Below are positions 33,657 through 41,999 of a stretch of 64,000 nt of DNA, in pieces; the stretch's first letter is position 1, and each line of letters begins with the position of its first letter. Under the pieces are notes generated by a model. The model worked only from the letters and a program-made list of their open reading frames with translations, had not been told where the DNA came from and searched no databases. Source of the stretch: CAWCUU01 sp963798855 (GTDB taxonomy: Bacteria; Gemmatimonadota; Gemmatimonadetes; Longimicrobiales; RSA9). The stretch covers positions 1,821,831-1,885,830 of the forward strand of contig CAWCUU010000001.1 of assembly GCA_963798855.1 (NCBI GenBank). The letters run 5' to 3'. The translations under genes and the position numbers were made by a program.

Positions 33657-34343
33657 TTAGCGCTGGCGCAGCAGCACCACGTCCGCGCGACCGTCGGCGT
33701 CGAGGTCCGTGAGCTCTGCGACCGGAACGCCGCCGGACTGGAGCTGCAGCACGGTCGCCCGGCTGCCCTCGGGCTGGAAGAGCCGCCCGTAGAGGTCCCC
33801 GCTCGTTCCGCTACCGCCGAGGAGTCTGCCGAGCACGGTGCTGCCGAGCACGTCGATCAGGCCGCCGCGACTCAGCGTGCCGTACCCGCTGCGCGGACGG
33901 CGGAGGATCACGTCGCCGATCGAGGCACGCGTCCAGACGGGCCCGCTGGCGTAGTAGCCACCGAAGCCCTTCTCCCGGCACCAGGCCATGCCGTACACGG
34001 GATGACCCTGCCCGTTGCGACAGAACTTGGGCCCCTTGCCGCTTCCCTCTCGCTGCCGACCCGACCGGGGGATCTCCGAGCCGCGACGATCGTAGGTTCC
34101 ATCACGCTGATCGCGCGTGGTTCGCGGATCCTGACCCCGTCGCGCGCGAGACCAGGCGTCGTCGTTCTCGCTGCGCTCCCGGGGAACCGTCCGCAGGCCG
34201 GAGGCCGTGCGGACCTGCGAGCCTCCTTCGACCCGCGGCAGGGCCCAGCTCCACCATGGCGAAGTCTGCTGCGCGGCTCCGGCGGCGGGCGCGAGGGCGA
34301 TCGCGGCCGCCGCCACGAGGGCGCCGATCATGGGAACCTTCAT
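33657..34343 (-). CDS. Exported protein of unknown function
   Basis: 228 residues; the ATG at 34343 is chosen because AGGAGG lies 4 bp upstream. A clear signal peptide ('MIGALVAAAAIALAPAAGA' then AQQ) is followed by a charged, Arg/Ser-rich low-complexity region (about 45-105). A folded C-terminal part follows ('FCRNGQGHPVYGMAWCREK', 'IDVLGSTVLGRLLGG', 'VAELTDLDADGRADVVLLR'). The last motif resembles an FG-GAP/EF-hand-like calcium loop (DLDADGRAD). Function unknown. A 17-bp palindrome lies just upstream. Confidence 0.7.
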   Translation of the reverse strand: MKVPMIGALVAAAAIALAPAAGAAQQTSPWWSWALPRVEGGSQVRTASGLRTVPRERSENDDAWSRARRGQDPRTTRDQRDGTYDRRGSEIPRSGRQREGSGKGPKFCRNGQGHPVYGMAWCREKGFGGYYASGPVWTRASIGDVILRRPRSGYGTLSRGGLIDVLGSTVLGRLLGGSGTSGDLYGRLFQPEGSRATVLQLQSGGVPVAELTDLDADGRADVVLLRQR

Positions 34344-34367
34344 GATGCCTCCTGTAATGCACAAGTC

Positions 34368-34384
34368 ACTGTATTCACTACAGT
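34368..34384 (-). promoter_or_regulatory. Operator-like palindrome ACTGTA-N5-TACAGT
   Basis: A perfect 6-bp inverted repeat with a 5-bp spacer, 25-41 bp upstream of the start codon of the exported-protein gene, where a repressor or activator would act. It resembles BlaI/LexA-like half-sites, but no regulator can be assigned. Confidence 0.5.
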
Positions 34385-34469
34385 TGAGACGTCCGTACGT
34401 TCCGTTTCGTCACGTCCGAACGGGGCTTCGGGGGGGTCTGATCGAGCCGGGTCTGCGAAGGTGCGACCG

Positions 34470-35336
34470 CTAGCGAACGTCGCCGCCCATGTCGCCTGTG
34501 AGCTGACGGGTCAGCCAGGCGCGCACGTCCTGGAAGACGATTTCCCGCTCGGTCTCCAGGAAGAGCTCGTGATAGAGGTCGGGATAGAGGCGGACGGTCA
34601 CGTCGCTGGCACGCAGTGAGCGCCCGAAGGCGAGAGCGCGCCGGGTGTCCACGAGCCGATCCTGACCCGCGAGCAGCAGGAGGAGCGGGACCGTGACCCG
34701 ATCGGCTTGCTCGAGGGCAAGGCGCATCGCCTCGGCGGTCTCGGCGAAGAGGCGCGGCGTGATCCGACCGTGGACCAGCGGATCGTGGCGATAGCGGTCG
34801 ACTACGGTGCGGTCGTGGCTCAGGTAGTCCGTTGGGATTCCCGCCGGGATCGGCAGCGCGGGCAATACGCGCTCGAGAGTGCGCGCGGCGGCGATCTTCC
34901 AGCGAGGGACGTCGACCATTGTACCGAGCCAGGGAGCGGAAAGGACCGCTCCCCTGAACGGCGGATCGTATTGCTGCAGGTAGCGCAGGACGATCAGCCC
35001 GCCCATGGAGTGCCCGACCAGGAAGGTCTGCTTGGCGGGGGACGTCGACCCGAGCACCTCCCGGCGGAACCGCTCGATGTCCTGCAGATAGACGTCGAAG
35101 CGGCGGATGTGTCCCCGGCGGCCTTCCGAGTAGCCGTGGCCGCGCAGGTCCAGAATGAACGTGGAGCAGCCGAACTCGGCCATCCGATCGCCGAATCCCT
35201 CGTAGCGCCCGCCGTGATCGGAGAGACCATGGATGAAAATGAGCGTGGCGCGGGCGCGGGTGACCTCCCAGCTCCGGTACTGCAGCCGGATGCGGCCGAC
35301 GCCTTCCACGTACCCGTGGTTGCGCGCTACGCTCAC
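34470..35336 (-). CDS. Alpha/beta hydrolase, monoacylglycerol-lipase type
   Basis: 288 residues. Hydrolase_4 (MGLL/PldB-like) family: oxyanion region 'IFIHGLSDHGGRYEG', nucleophile elbow 'VGHSMGGLI', Asp in 'LLAGQDRLVDTRRA' and His in 'LYPDLYHELFLE' make the triad. Likely substrates are monoacylglycerols or lysophospholipids in the cytoplasm. Its ATG overlaps the cinA stop by 4 bp, ending the long recR-pgsA-cinA run; next to pgsA a lipid role is reasonable but unproven. Confidence 0.88.
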   Translation of the reverse strand: MSVARNHGYVEGVGRIRLQYRSWEVTRARATLIFIHGLSDHGGRYEGFGDRMAEFGCSTFILDLRGHGYSEGRRGHIRRFDVYLQDIERFRREVLGSTSPAKQTFLVGHSMGGLIVLRYLQQYDPPFRGAVLSAPWLGTMVDVPRWKIAAARTLERVLPALPIPAGIPTDYLSHDRTVVDRYRHDPLVHGRITPRLFAETAEAMRLALEQADRVTVPLLLLLAGQDRLVDTRRALAFGRSLRASDVTVRLYPDLYHELFLETEREIVFQDVRAWLTRQLTGDMGGDVR

Positions 35337-36622
35337 GCGTCCTCCACGTCCGCAGGTCCGATCAGCCGCAGCAGTAGCTGCAGGGCGCCCTGCACGGAGC
35401 GGGCGCGGATGCCGCTCCGCTCGCCAGCGAGGCGCAGAAGCCGGCTCAGACGGGCATCGGCGGAAACCGCGCCGACCCAGACCGTTCCGACCGGCTTCTC
35501 GGCCGTGCCGCCGTCCGGCCCCGCGATTCCGGTGATCGCCACCGCGAGATCGGCATCGAGGGAAGCGCGCGCACCGATCGCCATCTCGAGCGCCGTCTCC
35601 TCGCTGACCGCGCCGTGCTCCCGCAGGGTCCGCGGGTTCACGTCGAGCAATCGGACTTTCGCCTCGTCCGCGTAGGCGATCGCGCCGCCGAGCAGAAACG
35701 CCGAGGCACCGGGCGCGTCGGTCAGCCGCGCCGCCAGCATGCCGGCCGTGCAGCTCTCGGCCACGGCGAGTCGCAGCCGCCGCGCCACCAGCCGCTCGTG
35801 GACCACCTCTGCCAGATCGCGGCCCCGATCCGAGTATACGGCGTGGCCGAGCGCCGCCGCGAGCCGCCCGGCGGCCCGTGCGAGCGCTCGTTCCGCCGCT
35901 TGCCGGTCCAGGCTTCCCCAGCTCGTCACGCGCAGATCGACCCCGCTCTCCGAGGGCAGGAAGGCCACCGTGAGCGGAGCGAGCTCGGCGACGATGCCTT
36001 CCACCCGCTCGGCCACGCCAGACTCCGTCAACCCGAACGTGCGCACGGACCGGTGGAGCACCGGCCCGGACAGAGACATGCGGGCCGCGAGCAACGGCAT
36101 CACCTGCTCGTCCACGAGACCGCGCAGCTCGGCGGGAACGCCGGGCAGCAGGATGACGAAGCGGCCGTCCTCGTCATCGAGCACCAGTCCGGGCGCCGTA
36201 CCGCGTGGATTCGGCAGCACGAGCCCGCCTTCCGGTACGTCCGCCTGCCCGCGGCTCGACTCCGGCATCGAGAGGCCACGCCGCTCGAAGCGCGAGCGCA
36301 CGGTGGCGAGGATCGCGGGATCCGACACGAGTCGCCGTCCGAACAGCCCGGCGACCACCGGCTTCGTCCTGTCGTCGCTCGTCGGACCGAGACCGCCGCT
36401 GCACACGACGACGCCGGTCCGGTCGAGAGCCTCGCCGACGGCCTCGCGGATCGCCGCATCGTCGTCTCCGACCGTGACACGGCGGACCACGCGTAAGCCC
36501 AGCTCCGCGAGCCGGCGGCCGAGCCAGGCACCGTTCGTATCGACCGTTTCGCCGAGCAGCAGCTCGTTCCCGATCGTGACCAGCTCGAGAACCGGCGGCC
36601 GACGCGAGGCAGACGCGCTCAC
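35333..36622 (-). CDS. cinA: CinA: competence-damage protein with nicotinamide-nucleotide amidase domain
   Basis: 429 residues from a GTG overlapping the pgsA stop (GTGA). The N-terminal MoCF-like domain ('VTIGNELLLGETVDTNG', 'VVCSGGLGPTSDDRT', 'LLPGVPAELRGLVDE') is an ADP-ribose pyrophosphatase in studied CinA proteins. The C-terminal PncC domain ('AVAESCTAGMLAARLT', 'YADEAKVRLLDV', 'AITGIAGPDGGTAEKPVG') deamidates nicotinamide mononucleotide. Together they recycle pyridine nucleotides. Upstream sequence in the same frame is pgsA in another frame, so the longer start is rejected. Confidence 0.94.
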   Translation of the reverse strand: MSASASRRPPVLELVTIGNELLLGETVDTNGAWLGRRLAELGLRVVRRVTVGDDDAAIREAVGEALDRTGVVVCSGGLGPTSDDRTKPVVAGLFGRRLVSDPAILATVRSRFERRGLSMPESSRGQADVPEGGLVLPNPRGTAPGLVLDDEDGRFVILLPGVPAELRGLVDEQVMPLLAARMSLSGPVLHRSVRTFGLTESGVAERVEGIVAELAPLTVAFLPSESGVDLRVTSWGSLDRQAAERALARAAGRLAAALGHAVYSDRGRDLAEVVHERLVARRLRLAVAESCTAGMLAARLTDAPGASAFLLGGAIAYADEAKVRLLDVNPRTLREHGAVSEETALEMAIGARASLDADLAVAITGIAGPDGGTAEKPVGTVWVGAVSADARLSRLLRLAGERSGIRARSVQGALQLLLRLIGPADVEDA

Positions 36623-37269
36623 GATCTCGCCTCGTCTCGCAGCCTGCCCCAGCTCCTGAGGTAGACGTAGAGCGAGTAGATCGTCAGCGCGACGGCGAGC
36701 ACGAGCGTCGAGTTCAGCACCGCGGCGTGAAACGTCTGCCAGCTCTCCCACAGGGCTCCGTGCCAACCATAGTCGTGCGCCGCGGTCTGCAGCGCGTACC
36801 ACACGAGCACGGATCCGACGAAGATGTTCTGGAATACTGCCTTCTTCTTGCCGGCGGAGCCCGCGGCCAGGATCAGCCCGCGACGGGCGGCAACGGAGCG
36901 GAGCACCGTCACGAGCGCCTCGCGGCCGAAGACCAGCAGCAGGATCCAGAGCGGCAGCGCCCCGATCCACGGCAGGCTGCCCACCGGGCCGGTCCCGTGG
37001 GAGAGCAGGTAGAATGGAAGAAAGGTCGCGACCAGCAGGAGCTTGTCGGCCAGCGGGTCGAACAGCTTGCCGAAGTCGGAGATCCAGCCGTGCTTGCGGG
37101 CGAGGTATCCGTCCCAGAGGTCCGACAGTGCGGCGGCGAGGAAGAGGACGAACGCCAGGATGCGCGCCGTAAAGGTCGGAACGAAGACGAGTATGAAGAC
37201 CACGGGGGCGAGCACGACGCGCCCCACGGTGATCAGATTGGGCAGCGCGCTCGCCCGGAGGAGCGACAT
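36619..37269 (-). CDS. pgsA: PgsA: phosphatidylglycerophosphate synthase
   Basis: 216 residues. The CDP-alcohol phosphotransferase signature is complete: 'DLWDGYLAR', eight residues, 'G', then 'DPLADK' (D-x2-DG-x2-AR-x8-G-x3-D-x3-D). Six or so membrane helices are visible ('VVLAPVVFILVFVPTF', 'LLLVATFLPFYLL', 'TLVLAVALTIYSLYVYL'). It makes phosphatidylglycerophosphate from CDP-diacylglycerol and glycerol-3-phosphate. It lies 8 bp after mglA and overlaps cinA. Confidence 0.94.
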   Translation of the reverse strand: MSLLRASALPNLITVGRVVLAPVVFILVFVPTFTARILAFVLFLAAALSDLWDGYLARKHGWISDFGKLFDPLADKLLLVATFLPFYLLSHGTGPVGSLPWIGALPLWILLLVFGREALVTVLRSVAARRGLILAAGSAGKKKAVFQNIFVGSVLVWYALQTAAHDYGWHGALWESWQTFHAAVLNSTLVLAVALTIYSLYVYLRSWGRLRDEARS

Positions 37270-37276
37270 GGGAGCC

Positions 37277-37855
37277 TCAGCTCAGAGACTTCAACACGAG
37301 CTTGCCGGCCGCGCGGAGCGTATCGAACACCCCCGAACCGCTCACGGCGACCGCCTCGAATTCGGGCCACCCCAGGGGATTGAGCTGCGCTCTCAGCTCG
37401 TCGGACGAAACGGCGCTCGGAAGGTCCCTCTTGTTGTACTGCAGCACCAGCGGGAGCTGCAGCGGATCGTACCCGTAGTCGGCGAGGTTCTCGAAGAGAT
37501 TCTGGATCGAGGCCAGATTCGCGTCCATGCGCTCGACCTGCGAGTCCGCGACGAACACGATGCCGTCGACGCCCTTCAGGATCAGACGCCGGCTCGCGTT
37601 GTAGTAGACCTGGCCGGGAACCGTGTACAGGTGGAAGCGTGTCTTGAAGCCGCGGATCGCGCCCAGGTCGACGGGCAGGAAATCGAAGAAGAGCGTGCGC
37701 TCCGTCTCCGTCGCGAGCGAGATCAGCTTGCCGCGAGTCTCCGGCTTGACCCTCTCGTAGACGTACTCGAGGTTCGTCGTCTTGCCGCCGAGCCCCGGTC
37801 CGTAATACACGAGCTTGCAGTTGATCTCGCGGCTCGCGTAGTTGATCATCGACAT
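37277..37855 (-). CDS. mglA: MglA-family small GTPase
   Basis: 192 residues. The Ras-like P-loop 'GPGLGGKTT' (19-27), switch region 'TETERTLFFDFLP', the MglA-type 'YTVPGQVYYNASRR' (where Ras has DTAGQ) and 'NKRD' for guanine are all present. In Myxococcus MglA sets cell polarity for motility and works with its GAP MglB. In Gemmatimonadota-type genomes it is often in this housekeeping cluster. The roadblock-like gene 20 bp upstream is the natural partner. Confidence 0.93.
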   Translation of the reverse strand: MSMINYASREINCKLVYYGPGLGGKTTNLEYVYERVKPETRGKLISLATETERTLFFDFLPVDLGAIRGFKTRFHLYTVPGQVYYNASRRLILKGVDGIVFVADSQVERMDANLASIQNLFENLADYGYDPLQLPLVLQYNKRDLPSAVSSDELRAQLNPLGWPEFEAVAVSGSGVFDTLRAAGKLVLKSLS

Positions 37856-37875
37856 CGTCCGCCTCGCCTCCGCTC

Positions 37876-38370
37876 TCAGCCGCCGAACAGCCGGTCGATC
37901 TCGTTCTCCGCCTCGCTCAGCCAGTCCTCTTCCAGCCCGGGCCGCTCGCTGCTCGGGCGTGCCGCCGCCTCTTGCATCATCTCGAGCAGGTGGGGCACCG
38001 TCTGACGGCTGCGCAGACGCAGCAGTCCCAGCGTCGAATGGAAATCGAAGAGAACGGCCAGGATCGCCGTGCCGCCGACGCCGTGCAGGAACATCCCCTC
38101 CCGGTCGCCCTGATGCCAGAGCGAGGTGAACTCCTTCTCGCCCAGCAGCTGAGCGAGCTGGTCGCTCGCCGCGAAATCCGCGGCCGCGAGCGACGCGAAC
38201 GCGGTGTCATCCACCCCACTGCCATCCCCCACGGCCGCCAGAAGCTGACCGCCACGGTCCACGAGTGTCACGTAGCGAGCGCGACTCTGCGCACGATAGG
38301 TCTCGAGTAGTCGGTGCAGCCGATCTTGATCCTGGGCGGTGAAAGACCAGAAGCCTTCGCCGCTCTTCAT
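37876..38370 (-). CDS. Roadblock/LC7 (MglB-like) protein
   Basis: 164 residues; the ATG at 38370 overlaps the stop of the preceding gene (ATGA), so the longer open frame is rejected. The roadblock fold is seen in 'RYVTLVDRGGQLLAAVGD', 'TAFASLAAADFAASDQLAQL' and 'GTAILAVLFDFHSTLGLLR'. It ends with an acidic helical tail ('EEDWLSEAENEIDRLFGG'). MglB-like dimers activate MglA hydrolysis; the adjacent mglA supports that role. Confidence 0.82.
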   Translation of the reverse strand: MKSGEGFWSFTAQDQDRLHRLLETYRAQSRARYVTLVDRGGQLLAAVGDGSGVDDTAFASLAAADFAASDQLAQLLGEKEFTSLWHQGDREGMFLHGVGGTAILAVLFDFHSTLGLLRLRSRQTVPHLLEMMQEAAARPSSERPGLEEDWLSEAENEIDRLFGG

Positions 38371-38702
38371 CCGGCGACCTCTTCGGCGGTCAGCTCCGGC
38401 TCGGCCAGCATGGAGCGCTCCATGCGCCTCAGGATTTGGACGGCCCGTCTGCGGATCAGGGGACGGGACTCCCACGCGATGAAGTCGCGCAGCAGCTGAA
38501 CGACCTCGATCGTGGCATCGTGACCCGCGAGGTAGGTGAGCGCGGCCAGTCGGCGCAACGGCTGGGCGCTGAACAGATCGCGTCGACTCCGCGAGATCTG
38601 GTCGCGCACCACCAGCGCGCCGAGCGCGACCACGGCTCCGACGACGAGCACCACGAGCCCGGCGGTCTTCAACGCCTGGCGTGCCTTCATTCGTCCCTTC
38701 AC
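38367..38702 (-). CDS. Membrane-anchored HEAT-like small protein
   Basis: 111 residues (an alternative ATG at 38690 would remove four). One transmembrane helix ('GLVVLVVGAVVALGALVV') leads to a cytoplasmic helical part resembling a HEAT repeat pair ('QPLRRLAALTYLAGHDAT', 'RDFIAWESRPLIRRRAVQI'). It sits 6 bp after recR and overlaps the roadblock gene. Possibly it is a membrane anchor for the MglA/roadblock pair; that is inference from order only. Confidence 0.65.
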   Translation of the reverse strand: MKGRMKARQALKTAGLVVLVVGAVVALGALVVRDQISRSRRDLFSAQPLRRLAALTYLAGHDATIEVVQLLRDFIAWESRPLIRRRAVQILRRMERSMLAEPELTAEEVAG

Positions 38703-38708
38703 TCCCCT

Positions 38709-39299
38709 CTAGAACTCACGTCGTCCCGCAATGGCCTCGGCTATAGTGACGCCGTCCGCATATTCGAGGTCACCGCCGATCGGGATCCCTCGCGCGATAC
38801 GGGTGACCCGGACGCCCAGCGGCCGAACCAGCTTCTGCAGGTAGACCGCGGTGGCTTCGCCCTCGACGCTCGGGTTCGTCGCCACGATCACCTCGCGCAC
38901 CGCACCGCCGTTGTGGATGCGCTCCAGCAGCCCGCCGAAATTGAGGTCATCGGCGCCGACGCCCTCCAGCGGCGAGATCCGGCCGCCGAGCACGTGGTAA
39001 AGGCCCCGGAACTCGCCGGTTCTCTCGATCGCATCGATGTCGGACGGCTCCTCGACGACGCAGACGAGCCCACCATCCCGGCGCGGATTCGCACACACGG
39101 CACACGGGTCCGCCTCGGTCAGGTTGCCGCACGCCGAACACGTGCGCACCCGCTCGCTCACCGCATCCAGCGCGGCGGACAGGCGCCGGATCTCGTCCGG
39201 CGACCGTTTCAGGAGGTGGAATGTGAGCCGGAGCGCCGTCTTCCGCCCGATTCCCGGGAGCCGCGCGAACTCGGAGACGAGAGTCTCGATTGCCGACAT
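38709..39299 (-). CDS. recR: Recombination mediator RecR
   Basis: 196 residues, normal length. Helix-hairpin-helix 'FARLPGIGRKTALRLTFHL', four-cysteine zinc site 'CSACGNLTEADPCAVC', Toprim domain ('GLVCVVEEPSDIDAIE', 'YHVLGGRISPLEGVGADD') and Walker-B-like C-terminus. RecR loads RecA with RecO/RecF at gaps. In most bacteria recR directly follows dnaX-ebfC; here a 281-bp inverted-repeat element lies between ebfC and recR. Confidence 0.96.
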   Translation of the reverse strand: MSAIETLVSEFARLPGIGRKTALRLTFHLLKRSPDEIRRLSAALDAVSERVRTCSACGNLTEADPCAVCANPRRDGGLVCVVEEPSDIDAIERTGEFRGLYHVLGGRISPLEGVGADDLNFGGLLERIHNGGAVREVIVATNPSVEGEATAVYLQKLVRPLGVRVTRIARGIPIGGDLEYADGVTIAEAIAGRREF

Positions 39300-39384
39300 C
39301 AGCCCCGTCCCATCGGGTATGCTGTCACGGGCCCGGCCCTACCGACCCGACGAGCAGATCGCTGCAAGCAGGTCGTCGACCGGC

Positions 39385-39665
39385 TAACAGGTCGCTGAAG
39401 AACTGGAGCGAGCCGCGTTGCGGGCGCCACGGGGCCAGATCCGAGGCGGCGCGACGACGCGATGTCGAACGCCAGCGGGGAGGAGCGCCAACGCGGGAGA
39501 TGGCCCCGTGCCGCCCGCAACCCACAGGGCGCGTGGCGGTTGCGCGGGTGATCCATCGTCTCTCGTCGTCACCAATGCACAGGGCATCGCTTCCTCCTCG
39601 TTCCTCGGCTGACCCGCGCAAGCGCCACGCGCGCGGCCGCACCCCAGTTCTTCAGCGACCTGTTA
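39385..39665 (+). mobile_element. 281-bp MITE-like element with perfect 22-bp terminal inverted repeats
   Basis: The left end TAACAGGTCGCTGAAGAACT continues with GG at 39385-39406 and recurs as an exact complement at 39644-39665. The interior holds no transposase or convincing ORF. It divides the ebfC-recR part of the dnaX operon. The ebfC stop codon (TAA on the minus strand, 39665-39663) is the first three bases of the right-hand repeat. I could not assign a target duplication. Confidence 0.85.
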
Positions 39666-39986
39666 AAGGGAATTCGGCAGCTGGAACGGCAGCGGGAGTC
39701 CACCGCCGAGCTTCTTCAGCTCCTCGTCGTAGACCTGCTGGGCGCGCTGCTGCGCCTCCGAGACCGCCGCGAGCACCAGGTCCTCGAGCATCTCCACATC
39801 CTGAGGATCGACCACGGTCGGGTCGATCTTGACCTCCCTGATCCGGCCCCGACCGTCGGCCGTGACCGATACCATCCCGCCGCCGCTCGAACACTGTACC
39901 GTGCGGTTGCCCAGCTCCGTCTGTAGCTCGCTGAGACGGGCCTGAACCTGCTGGCCCATCTGGAGGATCTGCTGCAGACTGGTCAT
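39663..39986 (-). CDS. ebfC: Nucleoid-associated protein EbfC/YbaB
   Basis: 107 residues. YbaB/EbfC fold: 'LQQILQMGQQVQARLSELQ', 'VQCSSGGGMVSVTADGRG' and 'LEDLVLAAVSEAQQRAQ'. It binds DNA as a dimer and is usually encoded between dnaX and recR, as here. The last residues ('LPLPFQLPNSL') and the stop run into the terminal repeat of the 281-bp element, so the natural C-terminus may have been replaced by insertion. The essential fold is untouched. Confidence 0.93.
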   Translation of the reverse strand: MTSLQQILQMGQQVQARLSELQTELGNRTVQCSSGGGMVSVTADGRGRIREVKIDPTVVDPQDVEMLEDLVLAAVSEAQQRAQQVYDEELKKLGGGLPLPFQLPNSL

Positions 39987-40082
39987 GCGTCGCTTTCCCG
40001 TGTCGGGGAGGGGTCAGAAGATAGGCGCCACGTCCCCGCAACCGCAAGACGAAGGCCGCGAGAAATCGAGCCACGGCGCCGC

Positions 40083-41840
40083 TCAATCCATGAGTTCCAG
40101 GTCCCATTCTTCTACCACGCGCCCGAGCACCGGTTCCTCCCGCGCCAGGCGCATCAGACGCTCGCTGCGAACGCCCTCCGGCGTCAGCCGCTCCGGCGGC
40201 TTCCCGGCGCCCGCCGGCGACCCCGCCGGGGCGATGTCGAGCCGGACCTCGCGCCCGAGCCGGCGCCCCAGCGCGCGCGCCAGGGACCGTCGCACCGGCT
40301 CGCTTCCGTCGATCCGCTCCAGCCCGGGGCCGGGCGGAAGCTCGAGCCGGACGGTGCCCGGCTCGGGCTCCGAGACCTGCGCCGCTCGCAGAAAGACGGC
40401 CAAGCCGGCCGGCAGCTCGTCGCGCTGCCCGAGCAGACCCCGAAATGCGGCCTCCACGTCCCCCGCCGATCCGGCCACTTGCACGGGCTCGGAGCCACGA
40501 ATGGCGGGGCCATTCCCTCCCCCGCGGCCACCACCCGTGGCCCGGGCGGCGCCGGAGGCGCTCTCGTCAGGCTCCGGACGCTCGGTCCTCCGCCGTGCAG
40601 GCCCGCTCGGAGCCACCGCGGTCGGTGATGGCGGCGGACGTCGCGGAGGGGCGGGACGCGCCTCCGGATCGGCGCCGGGCTCCAGGCCGGAGCCGCCGCC
40701 GGCCAGCCGTATCAGCTCCTCCAGCTCGATGGTGCGATCGAAGTGAGCGAAACGGAGGAGCAGCGTCTCCAGCAGGATGCGCGGATTGCCGCTCTTCCGG
40801 AAGCGACCCTCGACGTCCAGCTCCGCGACCTGTGACAGCATGCGAAGCAGGTCCCCGGGCGAGAACCGGTCAGCCTGGGACTCGAGCGCGCGGCGAAGGT
40901 CCTCGCGCACCTCCAGCTCCGCGGTGCCGTCCAGCCGCGCGATCAGGCGCGAGCGAATCGCGTCGGCGAGGCCGCGGTAGAACTCCGTGAGATCGTAGCC
41001 CTCGTCCACCAGGCGCTGCACGAAGCGAAAGACGTCGCCATGGCGTCGCTCGGAGAGGATGTCGAAGAGGTCGAGGTAGACCTGCTCGGCGACGATGCCG
41101 AGCAGACGTCCGATGTCCTCAATGGTCAGGCGATCCTCCACAACGGAGAGGACCTGGTCGAGCAAGGACAGCGCGTCGCGCAGGCCGCCCTCCGCGCGAC
41201 GCGCGATCGCGGTCAGCGCCTCCGGCTCCGCGACCACGCCCTCCCGCTCGACCACCTCGCTGAGGCGGTCCACGATCGCGCCCACCCCGATGCGCCGGAA
41301 ATCGAAGCGTTGACACCGGGAGAGGATCGGCGGTGCCGCCTGCTGGATCTTCTGGGGCTCCGTCGTCGCGAAGACGAAGATCACGCGGGGCGGCGGCTCC
41401 TCGAGGATCTTGAGGAGCGCGTTCCACGCCTCGCGCGTCAGCATGTGCGCCTCGTCGATGATGTAGACCTTGTAGCGGGTCTCCTCGGTGGGCGCGTACA
41501 TGGCCCGCTCGCGCAGGTCTCGCGCGTCATCGACACCGCGGTTGGACGCGGCGTCGATCTCGACCACATCGAGCGAGGTACGACCGGACCAGATCCGCTC
41601 GCACGACTCGCACTCGCCGCACGGCTCGCCGTCCTCGCCGCGATTGGGGCAGTTCAGCGCCATCGCCAGCACGCGGGCGGCGCTCGTCTTTCCCACGCCG
41701 CGCGGGCCGCAGAAGAGGTACGCGTGCGCGGCGCGCCCTCGCGCGACCGCCGCCTTCAGCGTCTCCGCGACGTGCTCCTGGCGGGAAAGCTCATCGAAGC
41801 GACGCGGTCGATATTTGCGCGCCAGCGCGGTCCTGCTCAT
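40083..41840 (-). CDS. dnaX: DNA polymerase III gamma/tau subunit DnaX
   Basis: 585 residues from the ATG at 41840 (an ATG at 41876 adds 12). AAA+ clamp-loader ATPase: P-loop 'GPRGVGKTS' (45-52), zinc cysteines at 64, 74, 77 and 80 ('CGECESC'), Walker B 'VYIIDEAHML', sensor 1 'FVFATTEPQKI', and 'SRC' arginine finger. A proline-rich linker (about 385-460) and a tau-type C-terminal domain follow. I see no convincing gamma-producing slippery site. The 4.5S RNA gene lies just upstream, a common neighbourhood. Confidence 0.95.
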   Translation of the reverse strand: MSRTALARKYRPRRFDELSRQEHVAETLKAAVARGRAAHAYLFCGPRGVGKTSAARVLAMALNCPNRGEDGEPCGECESCERIWSGRTSLDVVEIDAASNRGVDDARDLRERAMYAPTEETRYKVYIIDEAHMLTREAWNALLKILEEPPPRVIFVFATTEPQKIQQAAPPILSRCQRFDFRRIGVGAIVDRLSEVVEREGVVAEPEALTAIARRAEGGLRDALSLLDQVLSVVEDRLTIEDIGRLLGIVAEQVYLDLFDILSERRHGDVFRFVQRLVDEGYDLTEFYRGLADAIRSRLIARLDGTAELEVREDLRRALESQADRFSPGDLLRMLSQVAELDVEGRFRKSGNPRILLETLLLRFAHFDRTIELEELIRLAGGGSGLEPGADPEARPAPPRRPPPSPTAVAPSGPARRRTERPEPDESASGAARATGGGRGGGNGPAIRGSEPVQVAGSAGDVEAAFRGLLGQRDELPAGLAVFLRAAQVSEPEPGTVRLELPPGPGLERIDGSEPVRRSLARALGRRLGREVRLDIAPAGSPAGAGKPPERLTPEGVRSERLMRLAREEPVLGRVVEEWDLELMD

Positions 41841-41999
41841 GGGGTGTACGGCTTCGGGAAAAGAGAGATCGGTCACGTGTCGGGGGTCACCTTAGGGACC
41901 CTCGTACGCGACGGCAAGTCGCTTGCACCGAACATTCGAGGAGATACCCCGTCGAGGGTCGCACGTGCCGGCGGAGCGACGCGCCGAGGGAGGGGTATG

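Noticed and set aside
34368..34384. LexA (SOS) box
   Set aside because: Half-site spacing (CTG-N9-CAG) differs by one base from the E. coli box, and the gene is an exported protein rather than a repair gene. Kept only as an unnamed operator.
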